Positions 11,346 to 22,729 of a stretch of DNA of 64,000 bases are shown here, piece by piece. Location: assembly GCA_963556255.1 (NCBI GenBank), contig OY744613.1, positions 47,459,546 through 47,523,545 on the forward strand, given 5' to 3'. The notes beneath the pieces were generated by a model, which made no database searches, was not told the origin of the DNA, and saw only the letters and a program-made list of their open reading frames with translations. Each line of letters opens with the position of its first letter. Positions within the stretch are counted from its first letter, which is position 1. Source of the DNA: Allolobophora icterica. Lineage: Eukaryota; Annelida; Clitellata; Crassiclitellata; Lumbricidae. Position numbers and translations under genes: made by a program.

Positions 11346-11544
11346 CAGGCGCTTAGTCAAATCGTAAGCGTTTGCAGCATATGTAACCACTTTCATGGGG
11401 TAAAATTGCAACAGACTTGTTTGAACCTTTCTATAGAATGTCCTGAGAAACGTGGCCTGAGTCGTAAACATGGCCAAGACTAACTTACCTCTTTGTATAT
11501 CCACATATTCTATTGAAATCCTATAGAAAATCAACACCTAACGA

Positions 11545-12565
11545 GAACTTAGATATAACAATAAAAGATGCTCCTCTTACACAGGTTTAGTCAACTAAGT
11601 TCCTTGGTGTACATATCGATCAACATTTAACATGGAAATCACATATTAATTAAATTTTTAGTAAAATTGCTAAGGCTATTGGAATTCTGAGCCGTATTGC
11701 TCGCCTGTTACATCAGTCTGTTAAATTAAGTCTATACTACACTGTATGCACTTATCTTTCCGTACCTTAATTACTGTAATATGATTTGGGCAATAACTTA
11801 TCCCTCCAGGCTAAAAGGACTGATAAATCTGCAAAAAAGGTTTGTACGCTTAATTGCTGGTGCTCGAAAATGGGACTATACTACCCTATTGTTCAGAGAA
11901 TTTAAAATATTGAGAAAGGATCAAATTAAGTATCTCCAAGTTGGGGAATTCTTTTTCCGCCTAGAACATGGACTTCTACCACCTAGCTTCAAGGATTTTT
12001 TGTTTCGTGATTATGACATTCACTCCCATTATACTAGAAATGCCTCCGCTTATCGTTCTGTTAAGATACATTCTAATACTCGTCTAAATACAATCAAGTC
12101 TCATGGAACACAGATATGGAATTCAATTCCTACTGAAATACGTATGTCAAACAATTTATTTATTTTTAAAAAGAAATTACGTATGCAACATATCTCTCTA
12201 TTATAATATTCATAAATAATGAAGGAAGGGTTTTTTGCCGCGTCTAGTTAAGATGTTAATTAAGATTTTTGTTTTCCTAGTTAAACTTTGTTCTTCTTTA
12301 ACTAATTAGGATAGCCGTCATTTTATGATAAATGAGTTATTACCATTCAGTTGTACCCTTAGGATATGTCTTATGCAGGCCAGTACTATTTTAGGTTAAA
12401 TACAAAGGTTTGGGTGCCCAATCTAGCGAGATACACATCCCTTCTGGGTTTCCCTTTGCTACCCTAGTTCATATTTTTTCTTTCGATGTTACTCGATGCA
12501 TCGTGTGACTCGTTGTTATTTTTTCTGTTTTGGTTGCAATATAAACATTATTTGATTGATTTGAT
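11545..12565 (+). mobile_element. LINE C-terminal domain with 3' UTR and (TTGAT)n tail
   Basis: About 11590-11780 reads FLGVHIDQHLTWKSHI and SKIAKAIGILSRI with one stop. It continues in the 141-codon frame 11781-12206, which has LQKRFVRLIAG, SHYTRNAS and GTQIWNSIPTEIR. This is the thumb/C-terminal part of a CR1/L2-type RT protein. The 3' UTR ends in TTTGATTGATTTGATTTGA near 12550-12570. It is 5' truncated just after the reverse-oriented tail at 11266-11345. Confidence 0.75.
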
Positions 12566-13524
12566 TTGATATTATGTTGGGGTTCATCTATCGGTTCTGA
12601 AACTGCTTTCATCACAGTTTTACATTTCTTAGTTCTTCAAACCGCGTGTGACCGCGAGTAACATAGGTGCAAGAACAAGTAAAGTGGACCAATGCGGTGG
12701 AAGATGTGACTTGAAGAGAAGATTCCCACCTCTGGAATTGCACCTAAACTTATTTAGCATCAAAACGGTCTTGCGAGTGAGACTTTAAAGAAATGTATCG
12801 TCTACTGAATTTCGGAGGTTTTAAACGTAATACTATATGTGGGTGCTTGAGTTGAAATATCTTTCGACCTAAGGACAAAGTTTCTGAGAACTTTCTCTAG
12901 AGCAGAGGATCTTAACCTTTTTTTTGGCACGCGACACATCTAAACGTGCAACCAAATTTGGCGACACACCATGCAATCGTCATATGTGAATATTGTTAAA
13001 AATGTTAAAGTTAAACTAGTTATTTATTTAAAATTTTAAATTATTTAAAAAAATGTATGAATTAAGATGTTCACAATGCATTCTTTATAGTTTCTACGTT
13101 AACTTAACAGTTAATGGGACCTTTCCTACAGGCTTTTTTCTTTGGATCATATTAAAACGAGGATCCACAATTTTTCAAGTAGCCTAGTCATCGTTCCACT
13201 TGCTCACAACAGATATCTTCTTTTTCGTGTTTTTCTTCGTTGGTTTACTAAAACTAGCTGTGGCAGCAGCATCGTTTTTGTATTCACCACTGTTGGTGCT
13301 AGAATCCCATTGCTACGAAAATCTGATTCCACATCATCAGTTGTAGATTCGCAAAATTGTCGTTTTATTCTGATAAATTTGTCCATCTCGAATAAATACA
13401 GTAATGGGTAAAAGTTTATATTGGTGCGGTCCCAAACGTGTATAGTTTGTATACTGCATAGTATACGGTAAACATCGTGGCCGCCCCAGATTGCGATATA
13501 ATAGAATAGATAAATAGAGTGCTA

Positions 13525-13600
13525 CGAATTCTCACAGCCTATGTCCGCTAAAGTAAGTACGTGTAATGCGAGAATGACGGACGCAGGCTGTGAGAATTCG
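13525..13600. repeat. perfect inverted repeat, 15-bp arms
   Basis: GAATTCTCACAGCCT (13526-13540) and AGGCTGTGAGAATTC (13585-13599) are exact complements. Pairing can be extended through TCCG/CGGA after a 3-base mismatch. The loop is about 40 nt. It may be a small nested element or a hairpin. Confidence 0.7.
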
Positions 13601-13991
13601 CGACACACCAATTTTTTGCGACACGCCGACGACACACCATGTTTACGCGACACACTGCCGGTCGAGAGAGTGACACGGCAATGGGAAAGCGGTAATACCG
13701 CGGTAAAATCCGTGGTAATGAAGTCAGAAGCGGCGGTAATACCGTGGGGATGGTAACAATGCCCGCGGTATTGCCGTGAAGATGGAAATAAAAGTGCGCT
13801 ATTTACCGCGGTAACGGTTGTAACTTTGTCCACTGTAGTAATTAACTATCTATTTAGATAACCGGGTCTGCATTCAATGTTACTCTTCGCACTACATAAT
13901 TGAATCCTTGAATATTCGACATATTTTCAACTCCAGTTGCGTACTGTGTATTTAAAAGCCTAAGATTGTAAATTAATTTTTTAATGTGAAT

Positions 13992-14155
13992 TGGGACGGG
14001 AAGGGGACAGACTTAATTAATGGGATGGGGTGGGGACGGGAACAGACCTAATGGGGATGGGGTGGGGGTTGGGACAGACTTGATAAGAATGGGGTGGGGA
14101 TGGGGATAGACCCACGGGAATGGGGGTGGGGATGGAGTCAAAACTTGTCCCCGTG
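13992..14155 (+). repeat. G-rich minisatellite
   Basis: Roughly 35-40 bp units of GGGATGGGGTGGGGACGGG alternating with ACAGACCTAAT repeat about four times. The + strand has many closely spaced G3-G5 runs, which fits G-quadruplex potential. Confidence 0.6.
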
Positions 14156-14201
14156 TCACTCTCTAGGCGCGACACACCTGTTAAGAACCTCTGCTCTAGA
14201 G

Positions 14202-15839
14202 ACGTGCAATCAAGTGTCAATGTCATTGTTGTAATTCATTTCTAGTTAATTTAGGATATATAGTTTTATTTTATGTTGGGATTCCATGTGTGGTTTAATA
14301 GTTTTGATTAGCATTTGAATTTAAATTTAAATATATTATCATTGAGACCTGCTTGTTGGTCAAATACATATATGGGTCACCATCCGAAAAGTGCAGAACT
14401 GATGTCCCATGAGTGGTTCTTGAGTTTGTTCGATAATTTCTTCAAATTGTTTTTGCCTATCATTCAAATAATGAGCAGATTAACATTTCCCATAATTGTT
14501 GTAGCTGCTAGATATTGGACATTTATAAAAAAATTACTAAATGTATACAAAATATCATTACCATCCTCAGTCCGACACGGTGTACAATGCATTAAATTCA
14601 GCTTTTACGCAAATTTATGCCATTACAACCTATAACAAAGGTAAATTATTTTGATTACTTAGTAGCTAGCATATGCAATAATTAAGCATTTAGACTCATT
14701 TTCGTAATATTTATTTCCGTTTGGGCCTATTTATACTTGAAATAATCATCATAGCCATCTCAATTTTTCGGAAGCCTATAACTCTTAGAGAACGTGCTTA
14801 CTTACTAATAGAAAAACACCAGGAAGAAGATATTGTCAACTATTAATGGAATCACACAGATTTGTGCTTAAATTCATAATGTTTTATTTTATGTGAATTA
14901 TTTGATATAAAAATAAATTGCAAGTAATTAGAATTTACTAGCAACTCTTAAAATGTTGTTCAACTTGTATCTAACGCATATAACATACAGTTATAGATTT
15001 TTCTACAGCTGAAATTAATATTGCTTTTTAAAAATAATTTCGACAAATATCCTACTTTCTTGACACCAGGCTAGTACGTTGTGTGACGAAAAGGCCTGTT
15101 GTATTCCTACTTAATGCTGGATCATCTACTTTTAAGAAATTGTCATTTTATAAGCACCTGATTAATATTTCAGGTCCCTGTGATTAAATATGATTGGAAA
15201 AAAGTGCGGACTGTAATGAAAAAAGAGGAGTTTTGACTTTATAAATTCTGAAAAAATTAACGTATGATTAAAAATATAGTGGATTTCTTTCAACTTAGTT
15301 TAATTAAACTATGTACACGACTGAAGAAAAAAATTGAAACCACTTGGGGACAAGTGTTTTGGTTTTTCGGTGACGAGATTTGTAACATTTCGGATAATGA
15401 CCCATATATGACATCCGGAGGGAGGGGTCATGCAACTGCAGACAAGGGGAGGGTTATGGCTTCAGCAGACGTCCAGATACATGTGGACAGTTTTTAGTTG
15501 AACCTATGCTTTAAGCACCAACTTCAGTTATAAGATGGCAGGCATTGATTTCAGTTTTTGCAGCTTTCAGTGCAGTAATTGATGCAGGGAGACTTGTTTC
15601 ACTTTCAAATTGTAATTAGCAAGTGGTTGGGGACACTAGTGTTAATGAAACGCATATTTTTGTGTTCCGTTCATGAGCACTGGCGTTCAGAGCAGGTTTG
15701 AACGCCGGGACGCATTCTTTTAGTGTTACATTTACGCATTAAGGCATTTGCACGCGTCATGCGTTCACGAATAGAACATCTATCAAGCGTTTAAAAATCG
15801 TAACAATATAATTATCATGTTCTGGTGGATTCATGTAGA
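14202..15839. other. intronic sequence, no feature recognised
   Basis: This is AT-rich sequence without splice-bounded coding exons or element ends that I can recognise. Short ORFs at 14315-14635 and 15264-15497 look like chance frames. Confidence 0.35.
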
Positions 15840-16078
15840 GTCGCCTGTCAACTCTTAAAATGTTTCTCAGAGGACGACCTGTGATGGTGGTACTTGGTGC
15901 AGACACAACTCTATCGACAACAGTTTTATTTCATGTCCCCGTGTTTATTTCGGGTTCGGTTTTTGGACCACTTTTATGCATCCTGTGCATAGTCGATAAA
16001 GTTATTACACGTTATTACTGCCACTCGCTAACGTCTCAAGTTTCATTTTCACTCCTCACGCTTTCATATGATTAAGGG
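15840..16078 (+). mobile_element. LINE RT fragment (VPQGSVLGPLL region)
   Basis: The 71-residue frame reads FLRGRPVMVV, later GSVFGPLLCILCIVD. That is the RT segment before the catalytic box, with no FADD following. A second, similar fragment lies at 16440-16735. Confidence 0.5.
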
Positions 16079-16439
16079 TTAACTATGATAATGCGGCCTT
16101 AACCTTTCTCTATTATTAGGTTGCTATCTGGTTTAAAAGAAGTGGGTTGGCTGATCTGCGATTTGTCGAGGATTGGGTTTGATTACAATTGCTTTTGATT
16201 GCTTGGCTTCTTTCTGTGTACGTCTAGTTCATAATCTTTACAGTAAGCATATTTTTTCCTTACCTGGTTTATTTTATGATAATTTATATAAGAATTAGAT
16301 TAATGTCAAAAACATAGCAAGTATAAAGCATGATAGATATAATTTAAAAACAAAAATGCATTTAATGTATGTTGATTTTATTAGCTAACTATGTTCTAAA
16401 CTGATTTACCTATGTCCAGTGTCCACTAAAGCATAAACT

Positions 16440-16735
16440 ATGGTATAATGTCGTATCTTGTTCTTGAGGATTCATGTGGAGTCGTCACTCAACTTTTAGA
16501 TTGGCATCGTTCGTTTCTGAGGGTACGACCTGTGAAGGGGGTGGGGGGGGGTGCAGACACAGCGGTATGGTCACCAGTTCCATTTCGTGTCCCACAGAGC
16601 TCAGTTGTTGGACCACGTTTATACATTCTGGGCACTGCCGGTCTGACCCAAGTTCTTATTGCCGTTTACACACCTCGCCTTTTTACGCTAGGTCAGTTCT
16701 AGTCGTTCTTAGATCTAAGTTTTCTTATCCATTGA
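16440..16735 (+). mobile_element. LINE RT fragment, second copy
   Basis: The frame 16448-16702 reads LDWHRSFLRVRPV, then FRVPQSSVVGPRLYILGTAG, equivalent to the VPQGSVLGPLLFILYTA block of L2/CR1-like RTs. A G-tract (16537-16550) shifts the neighbouring frame. Confidence 0.55.
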
Positions 16736-16739
16736 TATG

Positions 16740-17420
16740 ATAGCCAACCCGTGATTTCATGCATTAGTTGGCTAGAGCCTTATGATTTATATAAACAGCA
16801 ACAGAAGTAGATCGAGTATTTAGCAGCATTGGAATATGAAGCAGAACACAGGTGAAATAAGAGAATGCTAAAGAGAAAGCCAAGCGCTTACGATGAAGAC
16901 TGCTGCCAAAATGCGGGTGGACAGTCAACGACCATAAGATTCAATAGCTAAATGGACGGTTTACCTGGAACTAAGCCAGATAATTATTTCGACTTATTGC
17001 CTATCCTTCAGGTCAATGCAAAGACTTATCATACGTAATAACTTACATCCATTACACATGTATACATGTCTTTTTGCCTGAAGACCTTCCAAACATTCCA
17101 ACAAATACATATACACATGAGTATATACATACTTACTTACTTATTAACTTTTGTAAATATACACGTAGAAAGACATTCATATAGACTTAATTTCCAATTA
17201 ATCAGATTAAGCAAGTACACTTTAAACATCGTGAAAGTCTTGCGGAAACTGTTGAGATACGGTAATATACAACATCCTGGACATATTTGCGGAAGACAGT
17301 GATCGAGATTACACAGAGCACACACAAACTCTGAATAATAAAATGCCATAAATATCAGAGTCTTATGATTGTCTCTTACACGTAGGTTCATAGGTTTCCG
17401 GTGAAGTGTCATTCATACTA
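16740..17420. other. intronic sequence, no feature recognised
   Basis: There is no coding exon or clear element boundary. A short (ACTT)n run lies near 17129-17142. Confidence 0.35.
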
Positions 17421-17650
17421 TTATAATGACATCCTGCTTGAGAATCTGTTTCCGCAGACTAATTTGTAGCAGTTGATGGACTCTTTCGCCGGTTTAAATA
17501 CTATATAGCGACATCCTGCTTTTAAGAATACGTTACGTCCTGTTTCGAAAGACTGGTTTCCAGCTGTTAATTGATTCTTTCCCCGATTTACCTCACTGTA
17601 ATAATCATATCTATTCAACTGATTTTCCGACTCGAAGTAACTGTCTATGT
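17421..17650. repeat. diverged copy of the 3'-flank block of the - strand receptor tails
   Basis: Two adjacent diverged copies begin with ACATCCTGCTT (17430 and 17510). The second (CGTCCTGTTTCGAAAGAC, then TTCCAGCTGTTAATTG and CCTCACTGTAATAATC) aligns with 53490-53580 and 57660-57760. Those two stretches lie downstream of the duplicated cytoplasmic-tail exons. It could be a transposable repeat or a relic of a third gene copy. Confidence 0.4.
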
Positions 17651-17739
17651 CTAGACACGAGAGCAAACCTAAGAGCATTATTCATTCTTTAGTAATTGCC
17701 ACATGCATTTATGAAAAATATCAGCTAGCCACTACTGAT

Positions 17740-18710
17740 CGGTTCTCGGATCACTGCTGTTCCTTCTCTACTCCGCGGATCTCAGTAACATCGCCTCCCG
17801 ATTGGGCCTGTCGTCTCACTTCTACGCCTATGACACACAGTTATATACGACTGGCCAAAGATTGGAGATCCCTCAGCTTCAGAGTCGAATGGAGCTCGGT
17901 GTTGATGAAGTTGCAGTCGGGATGAGGTCGGATCGTCCACTTCCGAACCCTGGCAAGACAGACTTCCTCTGGCGTGCGATGCGCAGACAAAAAGGCAATG
18001 ATCGTATGCAGCTCCTGATTAGTCTCAGTTGGCGGAAACACCTGCTGACCAATTGATTTCTGTGGTCCATCATCAGCAGATCAGACTCGAATAGGACACC
18101 CAAGTCGAGAACCGCACCAGGTAGTGGCAACCGTACCCCACAGACCTCCAAGGGAACGCCACTTAACTGAACACGACGTCAGCGTGGTTCATAAGTCCTA
18201 CTCGCGTAGCTAAAGTGCACAAGAAATCCCGTGATTATTATCTGCCTAATTATTTGTGCTTGGTAGGTATGTATGAACTGAACCACTCTTTTATCTTCCC
18301 CAGAATCGATTTTGGAAATGCTATTAATTATGGTTCTTAATGCTTCTACACGCCTGACTGACGGCATCCCTAAATTTGGCCACATAATTATCTATCTATA
18401 TGCTTGATGCCTCGCACTGGTTGCCTACCCCCAACGCCTTAAATTCTAAATTTTAACTTACATGCGGAACTGCATGGTGCAAATTGCCCTATCTCATTTT
18501 GGCTCACTGTGTATCTCTGCCTTGTATGTTCCTGGCCGCAGGTCCCTTCAGTCGGCCTATCAGGGTGCTGTTCTTGTCCATCAGGCTCGTTCCCTTACAA
18601 CTCCTTATATAATCTTGGTTTTCGTCGATTCTGAGCTAGTTATCCTATTTCCTTCTCTGTTCCGCAAACTCTTAAAATCTGTTCTGTTTGAACGAAGGTT
18701 CTCCTAGTTG
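17740..18710 (+). mobile_element. LINE with an internally inverted segment
   Basis: The + frames at 17800-17995 read HFYAYDTQLYTTGQ (a YADD-box derivative) and NPGKTDFLWRAMRR. The next stretch of the same protein, LDLGVLFESDLLMMDH and NQLVSRCFRQLRLI, is encoded on the - strand at about 18000-18151. The C-terminus returns to the + strand at 18462-18707 (GRRSLQSAYQGAVL, FRKLLKSVLFERRF). The copy is therefore broken by a local inversion. Confidence 0.7.
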
Positions 18711-18774
18711 GGTCAGGAGGACTACTGATGAGTTTTTCCTTGAAGTTGCGCTTTAGAAACTTTCATTTATGTAA

Positions 18775-19070
18775 GTTTGTATGTATGTAGGTATGCCTAT
18801 GTATGTATGTATGTATGTATGTATGTATGTATGTATGTATGTATGTATGTATGTATGTATGTATGTATGTATGTATGTATGTATGTATGTATGTATGTAT
18901 GTATGTATGTATGTATGTATGTATGTATGTATGTATGTATGTATGTATGTATGTATGCATGCATGCATGCATGCATGCATGCATGCATGCATGCATGTAT
19001 GTATGTATGTATTTATGTATGTATGTATGTATGTATGTATGCATGTATGTATGCATGCATGCATGCATCA
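18775..19070 (+). repeat. (ATGT)n microsatellite with (ATGC)n interruptions
   Basis: About 290 bp of ATGT tetranucleotides contain a run of ATGC units at about 18957-18998 and again at 19054-19068. It gives long MYVC or YIHT frames on both strands, which are artefacts of the repeat. Confidence 0.95.
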
Positions 19071-19222
19071 TAGTAATATATCAGTATTTCTAAATTGTTC
19101 AAACAAACCATAACTGTTTCTTTAATGTCTCTCCTCTGTGGACCTTACTCTCACATCCATGTACAAACAATAATGTTTGAACAAAATATACTTCACATTT
19201 GAGGGAGCAGAATTTCGCAACA
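19071..19222 (-). repeat. dispersed repeat adjoining the (ATGT)n array
   Basis: CATAGTAATATATCAGTATTT and the following 130 bp (through CCATAACTGTTTC and the GAGGGAGCAGAATTTCGC block) are the reverse complement of about 35160-35295. The first part also recurs at 47815-47840. The GAGGGAGCAGAATTTCGC block appears again at 22655. The microsatellite therefore belongs to a dispersed element. Confidence 0.65.
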
Positions 19223-19281
19223 GTATGTATGTATGTATTTATGTATATATTTATGTATGTATGTATGTATGTATGTATGCA
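19223..19281 (+). repeat. (ATGT)n microsatellite, short
   Basis: Interrupted ATGT/ATTT repeats follow the GCAACAGT junction also seen at 22672. Confidence 0.85.
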
Positions 19282-19289
19282 TGTAAATC

Positions 19290-19344
19290 ATAATCAATCA
19301 TAAAATTTATATAGCGCCTCTTGAAGAGTTCTACTCAGAGGCGC
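19290..19344 (-). mobile_element. LINE 3' hairpin tail
   Basis: TATAGCGCCTCTTGAAGAG and TACTCAGAGGCGC form the GAGGCGC hairpin typical of the L2-like 3' ends at 20515-20555 and 20935-20980, here in reverse orientation between two microsatellite blocks. Confidence 0.5.
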
Positions 19345-19489
19345 ATGTATGTATGTATGTATGTATGTATGTATGTACGTACGTATGTATGTATGTATGT
19401 ATGTATGTATGTATGTATGTATGTATGTATGTATGTATGTATGTATGCATGTATGTATGTATGTATGTATGTATGTATGTATGTATGTA
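19345..19489 (+). repeat. (ATGT)n microsatellite hosting a transposon
   Basis: About 145 bp of ATGT repeats end abruptly at the left terminus of the transposon 19490-21685. The same repeat resumes at its right terminus. Confidence 0.9.
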
Positions 19490-20292
19490 TTAGGGTGGTA
19501 GTGAAAAAAGTTTTTTTTAAATAATGCCCGGGACACCCCCTAGTTCTGTTCGTATTGGTAGTAGAAACTCAAGTGCAAAATCTTTTTAAAATATTCCATT
19601 ATTTAGGCGTGCCACATGACAACTTAAGTTTTGCATATGACACCATGCATCATTGAAGCCGTAAAAATCAACTTTCTTAGTTTTTCAGGAGCTGGATGAA
19701 AGTTCATCACTTCTATAACCTATTATTTGATTACTGTAATTATGTGATGAGTGTGATGCAGCATAGATAGTTGGATACCTTATTCTCTGATGAATTGTTT
19801 ATAAATAAAAGATTAAATAATAAATATATAAATTAGAACCAACTGGAGCTGAGCAGTAAATAAATATTTGCAATTTTTTGAACAATTTTCTGAACTTTTG
19901 TAGTCTGTACATTTAAGGCTTTTCTAAAGTTTAATTATTTATTTACTTACTTACTCACACTATCCCACATTATTCATAATCCATTTCAAATTAATCACAT
20001 TTTAAAAGTTGTCCTTGAAGATGTTTTCAACCCTCTGGCTGGACCGTTTCCTGGACCTGAAATACCTATGCTTAAACGATATCAGAATGCATTGCCTTTG
20101 ATCGTCCATGACATGATTGCTGATGGTTTGTCAGATGATGAAATTGCAGTTTAACAATAACAAAGAAATGATGCAAGACGCTGTTGAATTTGAAGTGGAA
20201 TGTTTGCAGAAAGACAGTCAGCCTCGTGATGATTATCTAGAGCTCTTGGTACTTGCACTGATCTACATAGGTCATATCCCACCTCGAAGGTT

Positions 20293-20578
20293 GCATTTTA
20301 CAGCCTCTGGTGTCATGTCACTTCGCTCTGCCACCCGTGGTGATCTCTCTGTCCCTTGTGCACGCACCGCTATTATGCAGCAGCGCGCTTTCACCGCGGT
20401 TGGACCCACAATTTGGAATTGGCTTCCTCCTGAGCTGCGGTCTCTTCCTCGTAACTCATTCGCCGCTTTCTTCTCTGCTCTAAAGACTGTCCTCTTTCGC
20501 CGGGGTTGGGCTGGGAGCGCCTCTGAGTAGCTTCCTTGAAGGGGCGCTATATAAATGATAGATAGATTGATTGATTGA
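20293..20578 (+). mobile_element. L2-like LINE 3' end inserted in the transposon
   Basis: The frame reads LRSATRGDLSVPCARTA, TAVGPTIWNWLPPELRS and FSALKTVLFRRG, the LINE C-terminus. It is followed by the GAGCGCCTCTGAGTAG ... GGGGCGCTATATAAATG hairpin and a (GATT)n tail ending at about 20580, where the transposase frame resumes. Confidence 0.8.
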
Positions 20579-20929
20579 TTGATGCATGGGGCCAGGTGGA
20601 TGGCCAAGGCCATCTATTCTCACAAAGTATTCCTTTTACGATCTCAATTGCGAATTACCTTCTGGAAAATAAATTTGCTACGTTCCCTTAACCTGTTCAT
20701 CTGCTTTGATTATCTCAGATCCTGGTTCACAGCTTCACACTCTACTCTAAAGACACTTTCCGTCATGCTTGGTACCTCAGTGAGGATTTGGTCGATTTCT
20801 GCTTTTTCGATGACTGCAATGATGCTGCTTCCAAGGCCTTGTTGGTGCAAACAATGAGAACCAAAGTTGGTGTTGGACTGTTGGCATTCCATCCAAATGT
20901 CCACAAATTACTGTATACACAGCTTCATG

Positions 20930-21022
20930 TAGTCGGGAGCACCTCTGAGTAGTACTCCTTGAAGAGGCGCTATATAAATGCCCGTTATGAATGAACGAAT
21001 GAATGAATGAATGAATGTACTC
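20930..21022 (+). mobile_element. L2-like LINE/SINE 3' tail with (GAAT)n
   Basis: GGGAGCACCTCTGAGTAG, CTTGAAGAGGCGCTATATA and (GAAT)n repeat the tail at 20515-20578. A third, shorter tail (GGCGCTATAGAAATTG) lies at about 21137-21183. Confidence 0.65.
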
Positions 21023-21685
21023 TTGAGATCTTGTGACTTCAAACATGATGAATACTGTGCATACCCATTGATTGGCTGGAGAAAGATCCAACTTCGTGGA
21101 AACAGGACAGCATCTTGTAGCGGCATGGTCACGTTACGGCGCTATAGAAATTGTCCGTGTTGTTATTATTTTAATTATTTATTTGAAGCGTCATCAGAAA
21201 GGTTGAGTATGGTGAATGATAGAGCAGAAAGGAGATTGGCACTGATCCAAGAATACAATCAAATGCTGACCAAGGATGAACGTCAAAAGCAGGCTTTGCT
21301 CCATGTGGTGTCCGAACATTGGAACAAGTATCCGGACCCCAAGAAGTTAACGGTCACAAAAATGGACTAATAAATAATTTATTCTTGAATCAAACTGACA
21401 GAGTTCAATTATGCTCAAAAGTACTCTTTAAGTATTGTGCCTTAAACCTAGCAATTTAAAATTTACTTTCGGTTTCACAAAATACAAAAGAATATCGATT
21501 ATATTATCACAATTGTGCTTACATTCCTTGTCTAAAATTTTGAAAGCTTGTCATCTCATGTGGCACCCCTAAATGATGGAATATTTTTATAATATTTTGT
21601 ACACTAGCTTAGTATATCAAAAGGAACATAACTAGGGGCTGTCCCATCTATTTCCAACATATAACGTTTTTGAGCACCACCCTAG

Positions 21686-22309
21686 TATGTATGTATGTAT
21701 GCATGTATGTATGTATGAATGAATATCTGCATAATTGGCTTTTGTAAGTGCATGCATAGTTTTCAGAAGATCAGTGAGTTGCAAAGTGCAGCAAAATGCA
21801 CAGTGCAATTTCTGCTCTAAAAGGAACACGATATCTTTAGTATATTTTGAGCTTAAAATGATAAACAATAATTTCTGTTTAAAATTTTGAAAAATTTATT
21901 ATTCTATATTTATTGGTTCCAGAGATATGAATTTTAGAATGCATTGCTATTTGGAAGTACAATTTCGAGAGAAACGCCTGCACAGTTTATTATCTTAATA
22001 CAAACTCAACATAAATTGCAAAGTTTCAGTGTTATTAACCTTACACTTATGGATATCACTATGGAAAACCCACAAAATGGCGCTATTTTAGCAAGCTGAA
22101 TGCATAGAGTTTCCAATGAGGTATTACTCATGGTATTCCTAACAGACTGAAGGCCATAAAATACTCTTGAAACTGCCCCCCCCCCAAAGTTTTAAATTCT
22201 CGGATAATTTTTATCAATCAAATTTTTTTATTTAAATTTGTCATGAAATAGGTGAAATTTTTTCATATCAAATTTTTTTATACAATATAAGATCTTATTT
22301 ATTGATATA
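21686..22309. other. short (ATGT)n then AT-rich sequence, no gene
   Basis: 21686-21723 continues the ATGT repeat that hosts the transposon. The rest is AT-rich with a C-tract at 22181-22190. I see no exon. Confidence 0.4.
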
Positions 22310-22312
22310 TGA

Positions 22313-22529
22313 AAAACATGTAATGTTACGGCTAATCCTACGCCATTCTACAATTGGTTCGACATCACAAATTCAGTTGTTATCCGACTTGTAAGCAATA
22401 ATCAGACATTTTCATTAGTCGAAGATAACCGAACTTATAATTGCACGGCTTACAATTATATCAGAGGAATTAAGAGTGCTACTTCATCGACTTACACCGT
22501 CACTGGCAGCACCGCTTCAACTGTTAGCA
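22313..22529 (+). pseudogene. exon 3: third Ig domain, 5' part missing
   Basis: From the first Ig cysteine (codon 22319-22321) the frame reads CNVTANPTPFYNWF, a loop, RTYNCTAYNYI with the second cysteine, and a Ser/Thr linker. It ends at donor AGCA|GTAAGT (22529/22530) in phase 1, compatible with exon 4. Upstream there is no AG acceptor before an in-frame TGA at 22310-22312. The roughly 20 residues that precede the first cysteine in exon 4 have no counterpart here. NxT/S sites are frequent. It is a broken exon unless the sequence has an error. Confidence 0.6.
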
Positions 22530-22654
22530 GTAAGTACTTGGCCTACAACACACAGTCAGCTTATTGTAAGACAGATATTAGTATACTAAAGTTACAATGA
22601 CAAACAGAGTGTTATTGCAAGTGTTTCTGTTAAATGTTAACCTCTCTATGTAGA

Positions 22655-22695
22655 GGGAGCAGAATTTCGCAACAGTGTGTATGTATGTATTTATG

Positions 22696-22729
<34 letters not shown>

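Larger units (their letters stand above)
12903..14193 (+). mobile_element. hAT-type non-autonomous element with CAGAGGNTCTTAACC ends
   Basis: The ends are CAGAGGATCTTAACC and its near-complement GTTAAGAACCTCTG, with an exact 8-bp duplication CTCTAGAG (12895-12902 and 14194-14201). GCGACACACC recurs at both ends and inside. It has no transposase. The inside holds a perfect palindrome (13525-13600) and a G-rich minisatellite (13992-14155). Confidence 0.88.
20101..21370 (+). pseudogene. degraded transposase-like protein of copy 1
   Basis: Three blocks align in order with the copy 2 protein. About 20160-20290 reads DDYLELLVLALIYIGHIPP (copy 2: DDYEELLELTVIFLGGIPP). 20583-20650 reads GARWMAKAIYSHKVFLLRSQ (copy 2: RARWMASAVYAIKMWLFR). 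21190-21370 reads NDRAERRLALIQEYNQML and DERQKQALLHVVSEH, the C-terminus that copy 2 lacks. A LINE insertion (20293-20578) and further tail fragments split it. It cannot make a full protein. Confidence 0.65.
19490..21685 (+). mobile_element. DNA transposon, TAGGGTG-ended family, copy 1, inside (ATGT)n
   Basis: The left end TTAGGGTGGTAGTGAAAA and the right end (complement CTAGGGTGGTGCTCAAAA) are inverted repeats. The similarity extends inward to CACCCCCTAGTTCTGTTC versus CAGCCCCTAGTTATGTTC. Both flanks are TATGTATG repeat, so the target duplication is ambiguous. Inside are degraded pieces of the same protein family found in copy 2 (31348-33431), interrupted by LINE fragments. Confidence 0.75.

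Noticed and set aside
18775..19113. Long ORFs with MYVC or YIHT repeats on both strands (also 19294-19536, 22578-22895, 35250-35658, 47790-48399)
   Set aside because: They are readings of (ATGT)n/(ACAT)n, whose period of four gives open frames in several phases. There is no coding signal.
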